DNA of 64,000 nt from Candidatus Sulfotelmatobacter sp. (GCA_030041475.1 JASHNU010000075.1:16902-80901); one strand, 5' to 3'; counted from the stretch's first letter, positions 33,153 to 42,281 are shown. Numbers and translations are program-made. Notes: a model not told the origin generated them from the letters alone.

Positions 33153-33282
33153 GTGGAAGAGCGGCGCTTCAGCGCCGCGTAAGCGAGCAAGAAAATAGAG
33201 GGGCTTTAGCCCCGGTACACCAGGCCTAAAGGCCTTATTGAAACGATCGTTAGACGCGGCCCTGAAATGGCCGCTCTTCCAC
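33153..33282. repeat. 130-bp palindrome cluster with terminal inverted repeats
   Basis: Ends are exact inverted repeats GTGGAAGAGCGG (33153-33164) and CCGCTCTTCCAC (33271-33282). Inside are the palindromes GCGGCGCTTCAGCGCCGC, GGGGCTTTAGCCCC, AGGCCTAAAGGCCT and GCGGCC-x7-GGCCGC. It fills the gap between the cytochrome c stop and the PQQ-dehydrogenase start and carries no separate gene. Structure is like a REP cluster or a small non-autonomous element. Confidence 0.75.
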
Positions 33283-33289
33283 TCTTCCG

Positions 33290-34123
33290 TCATTTCGCCC
33301 CCACGCTCACCAGAAACGCCACGATGTCTTCGAGATCCTTGTCGCTCAACATGTCCGCGTCGTACTTCGGCATCGCCGACTGCCTCGACTTGTGGAACGA
33401 ACGCAGCGTGCTCTTGTCCAGCAGATGAATCTTCTCGTTCGTGTCCATGATCTGCACGCTGAAACTGTCTTCATTCAGCGTCGCGCCCTTGATTTCTTTC
33501 CCGTCGGCCGTCACGACGGTGACGCTTTCATACTCCTGGGGAAATTCTTTGGTAGCTTCCGTCAATCCCCAGGCCAGCTGTCGGCTGGGATTCCGCACCG
33601 AATCGACAATCGCCTCGCGCGTGCGCGACGCGCCCACGCCGGTGAGCTCCGGGCCGAACCTGCCACCTTTGCCCTCGACCATGTGGCAGAGCGAGCAATT
33701 CGCATCGCCGAAAAACAAGTCTTTTCCGTGCGCAGCAACCCCGAGCGGCGTCGATGGGGCCCTCACTTCCTGGCTACGTATGTAAGTGATGATCTGCCAG
33801 ATTTCCTCGTCGGTCATGCCGACGCCCTGACCGTTGGTCCCATTGGCCGGCATCGCCGTGCCGGGAATGCCGTTGCTGATGACCTGGAACATCTCCGCGT
33901 CGGAGTGCGTGTGCTTCTTGACAGCCCGCGTCAAATCGGGCCCGCGCCCGCCGCCGCGCGCGCCCAAACCGTGACACAGCGCGCAGTTGATGCGGAACTC
34001 ATACTCGCCCGCCTTCGCAGCCTTTGCATCGCCTGCGAGCGGATTGTCGTTCTGCGCCGCCGTGTAGGCGGCGGTGCCGAGAAACATCGCAACGACCAGC
34101 GCGAAATAACATCGGTTGCCCAT
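33290..34123 (-). CDS. Di-haem-type cytochrome c
   Basis: A 277-residue exported protein with a signal peptide (residues 1-23) and two CxxCH haem sites: C47-x2-C50-H51 (CALCH) and C143-x2-C146-H147 (CSLCH). A candidate axial Met lies after the first ('GTAMPANG'). The C-terminal half ('YESVTVVTADGKEIKGATLNEDSFSVQIMD...LLDKSTLRSFHKSRQSAMP') is the haem-binding-domain type often next to PQQ dehydrogenases, and probably accepts their electrons. It is first in the two-gene unit; a repeat element separates it from the dehydrogenase. Confidence 0.9.
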   Translation of the reverse strand: MGNRCYFALVVAMFLGTAAYTAAQNDNPLAGDAKAAKAGEYEFRINCALCHGLGARGGGRGPDLTRAVKKHTHSDAEMFQVISNGIPGTAMPANGTNGQGVGMTDEEIWQIITYIRSQEVRAPSTPLGVAAHGKDLFFGDANCSLCHMVEGKGGRFGPELTGVGASRTREAIVDSVRNPSRQLAWGLTEATKEFPQEYESVTVVTADGKEIKGATLNEDSFSVQIMDTNEKIHLLDKSTLRSFHKSRQSAMPKYDADMLSDKDLEDIVAFLVSVGAK

Positions 34124-34228
34124 GGATCACCTGAGGGAAATTCCACGCATTCTACGCCAACGAATCACGCTTCGAGCTTTGGAAATCTGGTTCTCTGAAA
34201 AATTCCGCGGTGGTAGCAACAATCCTGC

Positions 34229-34240
34229 CGGACATGTCCG
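34229..34240. repeat. 12-bp perfect palindrome in a divergent-free gap
   Basis: CGGACATGTCCG in the 231-bp gap between the end of ubiX and the start of the cytochrome c gene (both minus strand), about 105 bp upstream of the cytochrome start. It could be an operator or chance. I see nothing else in this gap. Confidence 0.3.
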
Positions 34241-34354
34241 CCGGATATCTGACACTTGCACTTTTGGCTCTCTACACTGAAATCCTCCCCTGATTGTGCC
34301 GATTACTGCATCAGTGGCTGCTGATTCACCTGAGTGATGCAAGCTGCTGATCTG

Positions 34355-34993
34355 TCAGCCTTTCCAGCGAAAGGCATCGGGCTGAGGCAGTCCGAGATGG
34401 GCTAGCACGCGATGGGCAAACTCGCGCGCCATTTCATCCAAGGAGGCAGGCCGGTAATAAAAGGCCGGGATGAGCGGAAAGATCGTGGCCCCGGAGTCGG
34501 CTGCACGGTACAGGTTGCGGATGTGAATTTTGTGGAGCGGCGTCTCGCGCACGCACAACACCAGCGGGCGGTTCTCTTTCAGCGTAACGTCGGCCGCGCG
34601 CTCGATCAGGTGAGAGGCGATGCCGTTCGCGATGCGAGCCAGCGTGCCCACGCTGCACGGGATGACGACCATGGCATCGGCGGGATAAGAACCGCTGGCC
34701 ACGTTCGCTCCAATGTCGTCGTTCGATTGCAGATGGATTTTCCCGGCAGAGCGCCTGCCGCGTGCCGGCGAAGAAGTGCCGAGGATGCGGGCGATCAAGT
34801 TGGATCGACCCTTCACGTTCAGTTCTTCGGCCATGACGCGCAGCGCGCTGTCGGAAGCAATGAAATTGACCGTTTCAATGCGCCGGTCGCGTTCGAGGGC
34901 AAGCAGGAAGTGCCGCAGAAAGATGGCTCCGCTGGCGCCGGTGGTGGCGACGGTCAGATTCTGCGGCGGCTGGTTAGTCAAAACGTATGGCAA
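34355..34993 (-). CDS. ubiX: Flavin prenyltransferase UbiX
   Basis: A 212-residue UbiX/Pad1 protein that joins dimethylallyl phosphate to FMN, making the prenylated flavin used by UbiD-type decarboxylases. Motifs: 'LTVATTGASGAIF' (FMN phosphate site), 'NDDIGANVASGSYPADAMVVIPCSVGTLARIANGIASHLIERAADVTLKENRPLVLCVRETPLHKIHIRNL', 'FPLIPAFYYRP'. TTG start at 34993 with GGAGG 4 nt upstream. No ubiD is in the window. Divergent from the ChaN-like gene, 99 bp apart. Confidence 0.93.
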   Translation of the reverse strand: MPYVLTNQPPQNLTVATTGASGAIFLRHFLLALERDRRIETVNFIASDSALRVMAEELNVKGRSNLIARILGTSSPARGRRSAGKIHLQSNDDIGANVASGSYPADAMVVIPCSVGTLARIANGIASHLIERAADVTLKENRPLVLCVRETPLHKIHIRNLYRAADSGATIFPLIPAFYYRPASLDEMAREFAHRVLAHLGLPQPDAFRWKG

Positions 34994-35092
34994 ATCGCCT
35001 CCAGTTTCTGGCGCACGAAATTTGGAGCATAGGGAGCCTGCCCCGTCGAAGTCAAGCCAGACGGAATAGGAGCTGGTAGCTGGAAGCTATAC

Positions 35093-36706
35093 ATGGCATC
35101 GCCCACCAATCTCCGGTCGCGCCGCAACGCCGCACAACTGCAGGCGCTGGCGGGTGTGGAGCGCGAAATCCGCAGTCAGGATTCACACAACCGGCGCAAA
35201 TATCTGCGCGAGTTCAACCACGCATTCCGCAACTACGAATCTCTGCTCGATTCCGAGCAGGTTCAGAATGCTCTGCGCGCTGCCGATGTTGTGCTCATCG
35301 GCGACTATCACGCCTTGGCCGCGGCCCAGCGCTACGCCGCGTCCATGCTCGAGCAGCGCGCCCTCACCGGCGACCGCTCCGTCGTGCTGGGTGTCGAAAC
35401 CATTTTCGCGCGCGACCAGCATATTCTCGACGAATGGTGGCGGCGCGAGATCGACGAGGCCGAACTGCGCCAGCGCATCCGCTTCGATCTCGACTGGGGA
35501 TATGACTGGTCGCCCTTCCGCGAATTGCTCGTCGCTGCGCGCGATCACGCCGAGGCTCTGTACGGCCTGGACTGCATGCCGCGTGAAGACCTGCGCAAAA
35601 TCGGAGCCCGCGATCGCCACGCCGCGGCCAAAATTTCAGAAATTCGTGAGCGTCATCCCAATGCCGTGATTTTTGTGCTCTTCGGCGAGTCGCATCTCGC
35701 CCCCGGCCACCTGCCACGGGTGCTCGAGAAGCAAATGCCGGGCGCGAAGATCCTCACGGTTCTGCAGAACGTTGACGCGCTATACTGGCGCGCCGCAGGC
35801 GAGCGCTCCGATAAAGTGGAAGCCGTCCGCGTCAATGACGACGTTTTGTGCGTGTTCAACGCCACGCCGCTGGAAAAATACGAGAGCTACCGCCTGTTTC
35901 TCGATCAATGGAGCCGCGCCGATGAAGGCCCGGACTTCGCTCCCACCATTTACAACCTGATCGACAGCCTGGCCAGCTTCCTCGAAATCAACCGTTACGC
36001 CCCGCACAACGGCACCCAGCCCAAGTTTCTGATCGACCTGCTTCCCGAGGTGCACGGCAGGTCGTCTGACGTGATGCTGCGTCGCCTGCTCAATCGCAAG
36101 GGAATGACGGAAACAGAATGCGAATCGCTGCTGGCCAGTGTCGAAGACCGCGGCAGCGCCTATCTGCCGCTGATCAATGCCTTCTACATCCGGGAAATTC
36201 AGATGGTGCATGCCGCCGAAGACGCCGCGCGCTTTCTGCATCATGCCTGCCAGGGTCTGCCGCAACGTCTGAATGGCCGGAAGCCCGACGGAACCCGAGC
36301 GAACGGGGACAGGGCCGGTGAACGCAGAACTTCGATGGACGACTTCTACGCACACGTGATCGAGCATGCGGTCGCGGACTTTGGATCGCGAGTGCTCCAT
36401 CCCTCGCGGCCCGTCCCGGCCGCCGATGAATCGCTGCAGTTGTCGCGTGCCGCGCTCGAGAAGGCCGCGCAAACTGCCAGCCGTGGGGGCGACGATAAAG
36501 CGGAATCCGCAGCGCGGGAGTGGGGCTACCGCATCGGCAGCCAGATCTACGAAGCCTATCTTGCCGGCAAAGTCGCCCCCAGCGGAGTGCGCCGCCTCTT
36601 CCTCGCCCACCTCGGCGAGTCCGGGATGGCGCGCAAAGTCTGCGCGGCAGTGATCGCAAAGCTGCGTGCCATCTCGCGTCCTTCGGCGCGTGCAGCCCAC
36701 GCTTAA
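35093..36706 (+). CDS. ChaN-like (Tiki/haem-uptake superfamily) protein
   Basis: A 537-residue protein whose first 250 residues match the ChaN family: 'ALRAADVVLIGDYHALAAAQRYAASMLEQ', 'SVVLGVETIFARDQHILDEWWR', 'DLDWGYDWSPFRELLVAAR', 'AVIFVLFGESHLAPGHLPRVL'. The conserved His and Glu residues sit in the GDYH, GVE and GESH motifs. The other half is helical with no recognised domain. Unlike ChaN there is no signal peptide or lipobox and the protein is nearly twice as long, so it is probably cytoplasmic. Haem binding or peptidase-like activity is unproven. ATG with GGAAG upstream. Confidence 0.75.
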   Translation: MASPTNLRSRRNAAQLQALAGVEREIRSQDSHNRRKYLREFNHAFRNYESLLDSEQVQNALRAADVVLIGDYHALAAAQRYAASMLEQRALTGDRSVVLGVETIFARDQHILDEWWRREIDEAELRQRIRFDLDWGYDWSPFRELLVAARDHAEALYGLDCMPREDLRKIGARDRHAAAKISEIRERHPNAVIFVLFGESHLAPGHLPRVLEKQMPGAKILTVLQNVDALYWRAAGERSDKVEAVRVNDDVLCVFNATPLEKYESYRLFLDQWSRADEGPDFAPTIYNLIDSLASFLEINRYAPHNGTQPKFLIDLLPEVHGRSSDVMLRRLLNRKGMTETECESLLASVEDRGSAYLPLINAFYIREIQMVHAAEDAARFLHHACQGLPQRLNGRKPDGTRANGDRAGERRTSMDDFYAHVIEHAVADFGSRVLHPSRPVPAADESLQLSRAALEKAAQTASRGGDDKAESAAREWGYRIGSQIYEAYLAGKVAPSGVRRLFLAHLGESGMARKVCAAVIAKLRAISRPSARAAHA

Positions 36707-36767
36707 GAGCCGTTCCCATCTGCTAATCTAGACCCCGCCCGGCTTGACGCTGATTGCTGAGTGCTTC

Positions 36768-37517
36768 TTGAACGCCGCATCCATCCGCCAGATTTTTGAG
36801 CAGGTCCGCAAGGGCAAGCTCACGCCGGACGCAGCAGTCGCCCGCCTGCGTCATCTGCCCTTCGAGGATCTCGGCTTTGCAAAAGTTGACCACCACCGCG
36901 CGCTGCGGGCTGGCATGCCCGAAGTCATCCTCGGGGAAGGCAAAACGCCGGCGCAAATCGCCACGATCTTCGCGCGGCTTGCGCGCCACGGCGGAAATGT
37001 TCTGGCGACGCGCGCCAGCGAGAAGCAATTTGCCGCGGTAAGAAAGAAGGTTCGCGCCGCAGAGTTTCACGAGCTTGCCCGAGCAATTGTCCTCAAGCGC
37101 GATCACGCAAAATACGGCAAAGGTGTGATCGCCGTCGTCTCCGCGGGCACCAGCGATATTCCCGTCGCCGAAGAAGCGGTCGTCACCGCCGAAATTATGG
37201 GTAACGAGGTCGAGCATTTCTACGACGTCGGCGTCGCAGGTATCCATCGCCTGCTGGCGAACCGCGAGGCGTTGACCCGGGCGCGTGTGGTCATCGTCTG
37301 TGCGGGAATGGAGGGGGCGCTGCCCAGCGTCGTCGGTGGCCTGGTCGGCGTCCCGGTGATTGCCGTGCCGACGAGTATCGGCTACGGGGCGTCGTTCAAG
37401 GGCCTGGCGGCGCTGCTTGGCATGCTGAATTCCTGCGCTTCGAATGTGAGCGTGGTGAATATCGATAACGGTTTCGGCGCGGGGTACATCGCCTCGCTGA
37501 TAAACCGCTTGCCGTGA
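36768..37517 (+). CDS. larB: Pyridinium-3,5-biscarboxylate synthase LarB
   Basis: A 249-residue LarB, which carboxylates nicotinic acid adenine dinucleotide in the first step of nickel-pincer cofactor synthesis. Motifs: '[27 protein letters not shown]', '[15 protein letters not shown]'-type ([23 protein letters not shown]), '[11 protein letters not shown]', '[66 protein letters not shown]' motif region with the expected Cys. Start is uncertain: TTG 36768 ([17 protein letters not shown]) fits family length; TTG 36744 is also possible. larC, larE and larA are not in the window. Confidence 0.9.
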   Translation: MNAASIRQIFEQVRKGKLTPDAAVARLRHLPFEDLGFAKVDHHRALRAGMPEVILGEGKTPAQIATIFARLARHGGNVLATRASEKQFAAVRKKVRAAEFHELARAIVLKRDHAKYGKGVIAVVSAGTSDIPVAEEAVVTAEIMGNEVEHFYDVGVAGIHRLLANREALTRARVVIVCAGMEGALPSVVGGLVGVPVIAVPTSIGYGASFKGLAALLGMLNSCASNVSVVNIDNGFGAGYIASLINRLP

Positions 37518-37596
37518 TCTTGCGAAAGATTTCGCATCCAACAACCTGCCAAAAGCATTTTTGTCAATGTAAGAAATAGCTATGTTAGGAGTGGCT

Positions 37597-38019
37597 ATGT
37601 CCCAATCACTCTCTCTCGAAGCAAAGAATCTGATCGACCGCCCCAACTTCGCCCACCTCGCCACACTGATGCCGGACGGATCTCCGCTGTCGACGCCGGT
37701 TTGGATTGGACGCGAAGGCGACATGATCGTGATCTCGATAAGCGATTGGTCGCTGAAAGGGAAGAACACGAAGAAGGACCCGCGGGTTTCGCTTTCGATT
37801 GTCGATTTCAAGAATCCCTATGAAGAATTGCAGATTCGGGGGCGGGTGGCGGAGATACGGCCCGATCCGGATTTCAAGATCATGAATCCGATTTCGCACA
37901 AGTACATTGGGAGGCCGTTTCCGATTCACATGCAGGGTCCGGGGCGGATCGCGTTGATGATCGAAGTAGAAAAAGAGCGCTATACCCGGGTGCCGCTGGA
38001 GCACACTCCGCCGAAATAG
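37597..38019 (+). CDS. PPOX-class (pyridoxamine-phosphate-oxidase-like) flavin/F420 protein
   Basis: A 140-residue split beta-barrel protein: 'LIDRPNFAHLATLMPDGSPLSTPVWIGREGDMIVISISDWSLKGKNTKKDPRVSLSIVDFKNPYEELQIRGRVAEI' region is typical of the PPOX class often annotated as F420-dependent. Cofactor (FMN, F420 or haem) cannot be decided. ATG 37597 is preferred to 37582 because TAGGAG lies about 6 nt upstream. Possibly co-transcribed with larB. Confidence 0.85.
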   Translation: MSQSLSLEAKNLIDRPNFAHLATLMPDGSPLSTPVWIGREGDMIVISISDWSLKGKNTKKDPRVSLSIVDFKNPYEELQIRGRVAEIRPDPDFKIMNPISHKYIGRPFPIHMQGPGRIALMIEVEKERYTRVPLEHTPPK

Positions 38020-38074
38020 CGAAGGGCGCGGCCGCAGCCGCGCCCCGTCACCGCTACTCAGCTCATAAGTCTGC

Positions 38075-38881
38075 TTACATTCCCTGTTGCGCACCGGGCT
38101 GGCTCGCGCCCGCGACCTGCAGCTTGTTCTCGACCGTGAAGGCGCCAAAGATCTGGTTGGCCCGCAGGCCAGCAACTTCTTTATCCATCTTTCTGTCGAC
38201 CGTGCCGTAGAGCGTCACGTGCCCGTTGGCGACGATGATGCGAATCGGCCGTGCCGGGTCCAGCGCATACTTGCTCAGCACGGAGTCACGGTAGATGGCG
38301 CGTTCGGCGCGCAGGCGCAAGCCGTCATCCATCGGGGAAACCGGTGCTACGGAGACATTGTCGATCACGTCTTTGACGCCAGGCATGTTTGCGATGTCAG
38401 CCAGAGCTTCGTCGCGGCCCACTCCGGTGCGGTCCTGGCCTTCAATCGCCACCACACCGTCTTTTACATCGATGGCGAAGTAGTCGAAGGTGCTGTCGTA
38501 GCCCGCGCGCACGTAGCGCATCTTCTTGACCAGCGTGGCTTCGAGTTGGGCGTCGGGAACACCGGGCCCGGCAACGGTGATCAGGTTGCGTACGCCCCCG
38601 ACGTTCGCGATTTTGCGTGCGGCCTTGGCGGCGTCCAGCTTGCGCTGGTATAGATCGACCGTGCCGGTCAAAGTCACGATGCCGTCCTCCACACTCGACT
38701 TCACGCCGCTGAACTGACTCTTGGCCGCCATCCTCCTGGTTACCGTGGTCTGGATCTGGTTGTCATAGCGGGCCGCCGCCGTAGGCTCGGCGAAAAGCGT
38801 CGCGCTGAGCAGCCCGACGGCCAGCAGAGAACTCACCAGTTGTACCAGTGTCTTTCTTGCAAGCATTTTTCTTGTGAACAT
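38075..38881 (-). CDS. Secreted protein with three BON domains
   Basis: A 268-residue periplasmic protein: signal peptide (MFTRKMLARKTLVQLVSSLLAVGLLSATLFA) then three BON domains at about 40-105 (VKSSVEDGIVTLTGTVDLYQRKLDAAKAARKIANVGGVRNL), 110-185 (IDVKDGVVAIEGQ) and 190-260 (IIVANGHVTLYGTVDRKMDKEVAGLRANQIFGAFTVENKL). BON domains bind phospholipid or peptidoglycan surfaces; OsmY-like envelope-stress role is inferred. GAGGTGAAAG before the ATG. A 22-bp inverted repeat lies about 30 nt upstream. Confidence 0.9.
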   Translation of the reverse strand: MFTRKMLARKTLVQLVSSLLAVGLLSATLFAEPTAAARYDNQIQTTVTRRMAAKSQFSGVKSSVEDGIVTLTGTVDLYQRKLDAAKAARKIANVGGVRNLITVAGPGVPDAQLEATLVKKMRYVRAGYDSTFDYFAIDVKDGVVAIEGQDRTGVGRDEALADIANMPGVKDVIDNVSVAPVSPMDDGLRLRAERAIYRDSVLSKYALDPARPIRIIVANGHVTLYGTVDRKMDKEVAGLRANQIFGAFTVENKLQVAGASQPGAQQGM

Positions 38882-38911
38882 CTTTCACCTCCGTCGTTGA
38901 CGAATCTTTAC

Positions 38912-38933
38912 GAATTAACCATCCGGTTAATTC
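38912..38933. promoter_or_regulatory. Inverted repeat upstream of the BON-domain gene
   Basis: Perfect 9-bp arms GAATTAACC and GGTTAATTC with a 4-nt centre, 31 nt upstream of the ATG at 38881 (minus strand). AT-rich and dyad-symmetric, it is a plausible operator. The rest of the 38934-39090 gap shows nothing I can name. Confidence 0.5.
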
Positions 38934-39090
38934 TTCGATGAACCGCGATCGGCGAAAGATGCACGCAAGAAACGAAGATATTTTGCGATCCCAGGTCAGT
39001 GAGAGCGCAACTTTTCAGGGCGAAATGGGTTCGCAGCAGAAGCCGAAGCGTGCAGATTTGACGCTGCGTTCTGCCGCGAAAAAAGAGAGC

Positions 39091-39447
39091 CTATCTCCGC
39101 GATTGGTGGGCGCGAGCAGGGGCGGTGTTCTTCCGTTTCGGCCGATTCTTGAAAGCTGCCCCGCTGAAGCACCAGTATCCCGCCATCGATCCGCCCGCAA
39201 AGACCGACCACAAGATAGTGTTGCCCCACGAGCTGTACTTCTCCAGACCGAGATGCGCGAGGTCCCAGAACGTGAGCGGCCAGACGAACAGTCCGTAGAC
39301 TCCCAGCACCATCAGAACTGCCGCAATGCCGACGGCCAGCGCCATGGCGCCCGCCGACAGGCTCTCAAACAGGAGCATGCCCCAGTGCTGATCGGCCGGG
39401 TCGGGCCGGGCGGCATTCTCTCGCGTTCGTTTTACAAGAGGAGACAT
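39091..39447 (-). CDS. Small membrane protein, unknown
   Basis: A 118-residue protein with two membrane helices (about 25-56, MLLFESLSAGAMALAVGIAAVLMVLGVYGLFVWPLTFW; about 75-97, NTILWSVFAGGSMAGYWCFSGAAF) and basic ends. Family unknown. The plus strand here is also open (38938-39657) but that frame has no recognisable features, and the hydrophobic pattern on the minus strand argues for this one. Confidence 0.55.
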   Translation of the reverse strand: MSPLVKRTRENAARPDPADQHWGMLLFESLSAGAMALAVGIAAVLMVLGVYGLFVWPLTFWDLAHLGLEKYSSWGNTILWSVFAGGSMAGYWCFSGAAFKNRPKRKNTAPARAHQSRR

Positions 39448-39649
39448 CGGTCTGTGGGAAGAAGCACGGCGCCAAGGCGCGTGCTTCCAGTTTCGAGCAT
39501 AAAGAGCCGGTGGCAGCTCTCCAAGTTACGAAGGGCTCAAAGTCCTTGTCCAGATTGGCTTTCCCCCTTATGGGATTACCCCCGTAACTTTCTAGCCAGT
39601 AACGGGCGTTTTACGATTCCGAAGGCGAATCTTAGGGGGAAATTCGCGC

Positions 39650-42220
39650 ATGGGTGATCGTGTCACCCAATCCCGGGATCGACTCGCGCACGCTCAGCGT
39701 CTGCAGGACGCTTTGGAGAGCGGCGCCCCCCCGGCTTTTCTAACCCCTCACGATCCGCCTCCGGCCAATGATTCCTGCTCGGCGGCTTCGTGTCCGGCCC
39801 CGGCGCCGCCTAACGGTTCCTCGGCAGATTTTGCTGAGCAGAGTTTCGCCAATTCAGAAATCCGGCTGCAATTTATCGGGCAGATGTCGGAAGCTTCACC
39901 CGATGGTGTGAGCATCGTTGATTGCGACAACCACGTGCTCTGGGCGAATGACGCGTTTCTCAAACTGTTCGGCTACGATCACGCTGAGGTACATGGGCAA
40001 TCGCTGGAGAATACGATTGTGCCTTCGGAGCGTCTGGCCGAAGTGCAATGGTCGATCGAAGCTATAGCCAAAGGTCAGAACATCACGCTGGAAACTCAGA
40101 GGCGCAAGAAAGATGGTCAGCTCGTCGATGTCACTCTCTCCATCGTGCCCTTGTTTTGGGAAGGAAAGATCGCGGGATATTCCGCCACCTACCGCGACAT
40201 TTCTGACCGCAAGCGCATGGAAGCGCTGAGTTCGGCTCTCTACCGCGTCGCGGAGAAGAGCAGCAGCGCGCACGATCTGCAGCAGTTCTTTGCCGCCGTG
40301 CATAGCATTGTCGACGAGCTGATGTACGCGCGCAGCTTCTACATCGCCCTCTACGATGAAGCCGCCGATCTCATCACTTTCCCCTATTTCGTTGACGAGC
40401 ATGATGCCGCTCCGCCGCCGAAGAAAATGGGCCGCGGGCTGACCGACTTCCTCATCCGCAGCGGAGAACCCCTGCTCGCCACGCCTGAGGTGCTGCAGGG
40501 GATGGAAGACCGGGGCGAGGTCGAGCGCAACGGTTCGCGCTCGCTCGACTGGATGGGCGTGCCCTTGAAAGTGAACAACCACACTTTCGGTGCGCTGGTG
40601 GTTCAGACCTACACCAAGAACATCCGCTACGGCGAGCGCGACAAGGAGATTCTTACATTCGTGGCCCGCCAGGTCGCCAGTGCTGTCGAGATCAAGCGAA
40701 ACGAGCAGGCTCTGCGCCGTTCCGAAGCTCGCTACCGCTCCCTGGTGCAGAGCTCGGTCTATGGAATCTACCGCTCCAGTCTGGAAGGGCGTTTTCTCGA
40801 CGTGAACCCAGCGCTGATTACGATGTTAGGCTATGCGTCTGCGGAAGAAGTTCTTCTGCTCGATCCCGAGAAAGACGTTTTCGCTCGCCCCGAAGAGCAC
40901 ACTCATCTCATCGACGAATTCCGCCGCACCGGGCGGCTGGATGGCATAGAGGTGAAATGGCAGCGCAAGGACGGCAAGCTGATCACCGTACGCATCAGCG
41001 GGCGCGCCGTGAGCAGCGCGGACGAGCCGGCCGACGTTCTCGAAGCTATCGCCGAAGACGTGACCGACCGCCGCGTGCTCGAAGATCAGTTCCGGCAGGC
41101 GCAAAAAATGGAGGCTGTCGGACGCCTGGCCGGCGGCGTGGCGCACGACTTCAACAACCTGCTCATGGTCATCAGCGGCTACGCCGAAGTCATTCTTGCG
41201 GAACTGGACATGGCGAGTCCGCTGCACGAGAAGGCGCGCGCGATCCAGCAGGCATCCGACCGGGCCACCACGCTGACCCGCCAGTTGCTGGCCTTCAGCA
41301 GGAAGCAGCTACTGGAACTGAAAGTCGTCGACGTCAACACCATCGTAGAGGACATGGAGCGCCTGTTGCGCCCGCTCATCGGCGAAAATGTCGACCTGGT
41401 CACCAAGCTCGCAGCCGATGCCGGCCACACGCGCGCCGATGCCGGCCAACTCGAGCAAGTGTTGATGAACCTGGTGGTCAACGCCAAAGACGCCATGCCC
41501 GACGGCGGCACGCTCACCATTCAGACGCAGAGAATCTCCGTCGACGACAGCCATCGCTGGGGGCAGACCTTCATCCGCCGTGGCAGCTACGTCCTGCTTT
41601 CCGTCAGCGACACGGGCATGGGCATGGACAAGGAAACCCAGTCGCGCATCTTCGAACCGTTTTTTACCACCAAAGACAAAGGCAAAGGCACCGGCCTGGG
41701 ACTCTCCACCGTCTACGGCATCGTCAAGCAGAGCGGCGGGTACGTCATGGTGCAGAGCGAAGAAGGCCGCGGCACAACTTTCCACATCTACCTGCCGCAC
41801 GTGGATGCGCCGGCCGAGAGCCATGCCGCTCCGGTCGCGCGCACCGCCATGGGCGGCACCGAGACCGTGCTGCTGGTCGAAGACGAAGAATCCGTGCGCC
41901 AACTCGTGCGCGAGACACTGACGGCCAAGGGCTATCGAGTGATCGAGGCGGAAAACGGCGAAGAGGGCGTGGCGGCCGCCGCGAAACACGAAGGAAAAAT
42001 CGATCTTGTGATCACGGACGTGGTCATGCCTGGCATCGGCGGACGCGAACTGGTCAAGCGCCTCGCAACCACGCGGCCCGACACCAAAGTCCTTTATCTC
42101 TCCGGCTATACCGAAGAAGCGATCGGCGGCGAGGGAACCATCGAGATGGGCGCCGCCTTCCTGCAGAAGCCCTTCACCCTGCAAAACCTGTCCCGCAAAG
42201 TTAGGGAAGTGCTGGGGTAG
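39650..42220 (+). CDS. Hybrid sensor histidine kinase (PAS-GAF-PAS-HisKA-HATPase-REC)
   Basis: An 856-residue soluble kinase. Pro/Ala/Ser-rich N-terminus; PAS domain about 80-190 (ASPDGVSIVDCDNHVLWANDAFLKLFGYDHAEVHG); GAF about 205-345 (SARSFYIALYDEA-like region, 'MGRGLTDFLIRSGEPLLA', 'GVPLKVNNHTFGALVVQTYT'); second PAS about 355-475; HisKA with phospho-His H499 (GRLAGGVAHDFNNLLMVISG); HATPase with 'NLVVNAKDAMPDGG', 'VSDTGMGMD', 'GTGLGLSTVYGI'; receiver with phospho-acceptor D790 (LVEDEESVRQLV, VITDVVMPG). No membrane segment, so it senses a cytoplasmic signal. No partner regulator adjacent. ATG with TAGGGGGA about 10 nt upstream. Confidence 0.93.
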   Translation: MGDRVTQSRDRLAHAQRLQDALESGAPPAFLTPHDPPPANDSCSAASCPAPAPPNGSSADFAEQSFANSEIRLQFIGQMSEASPDGVSIVDCDNHVLWANDAFLKLFGYDHAEVHGQSLENTIVPSERLAEVQWSIEAIAKGQNITLETQRRKKDGQLVDVTLSIVPLFWEGKIAGYSATYRDISDRKRMEALSSALYRVAEKSSSAHDLQQFFAAVHSIVDELMYARSFYIALYDEAADLITFPYFVDEHDAAPPPKKMGRGLTDFLIRSGEPLLATPEVLQGMEDRGEVERNGSRSLDWMGVPLKVNNHTFGALVVQTYTKNIRYGERDKEILTFVARQVASAVEIKRNEQALRRSEARYRSLVQSSVYGIYRSSLEGRFLDVNPALITMLGYASAEEVLLLDPEKDVFARPEEHTHLIDEFRRTGRLDGIEVKWQRKDGKLITVRISGRAVSSADEPADVLEAIAEDVTDRRVLEDQFRQAQKMEAVGRLAGGVAHDFNNLLMVISGYAEVILAELDMASPLHEKARAIQQASDRATTLTRQLLAFSRKQLLELKVVDVNTIVEDMERLLRPLIGENVDLVTKLAADAGHTRADAGQLEQVLMNLVVNAKDAMPDGGTLTIQTQRISVDDSHRWGQTFIRRGSYVLLSVSDTGMGMDKETQSRIFEPFFTTKDKGKGTGLGLSTVYGIVKQSGGYVMVQSEEGRGTTFHIYLPHVDAPAESHAAPVARTAMGGTETVLLVEDEESVRQLVRETLTAKGYRVIEAENGEEGVAAAAKHEGKIDLVITDVVMPGIGGRELVKRLATTRPDTKVLYLSGYTEEAIGGEGTIEMGAAFLQKPFTLQNLSRKVREVLG

Positions 42221-42238
42221 GGCCCCGGCGCAGTCTGC

Positions 42239-42281
42239 TTTGTCATCCTGAGCAAGCGTTCGTTGCGCAGCGAAGGATCTA
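42239..42281. repeat. Dispersed 'TGTCATCCTGAGC' repeat
   Basis: TTTGTCATCCTGAGC, a variable GTTCGTTGCGCAGC centre, then GAAGGATCT. Related to the copy near 10973-11046. Located just after the kinase stop. Confidence 0.6.

Noticed and set aside
38938..39657. 239-codon plus-strand frame
   Set aside because: No recognisable motif, overlaps the minus-strand membrane protein at 39091-39447 and runs into the kinase start.
40957..42204. 415-codon plus-strand frame
   Set aside because: Lies wholly inside the hybrid histidine kinase in another frame and is Arg/Gly/His-rich, as expected from high-GC shadow frames.
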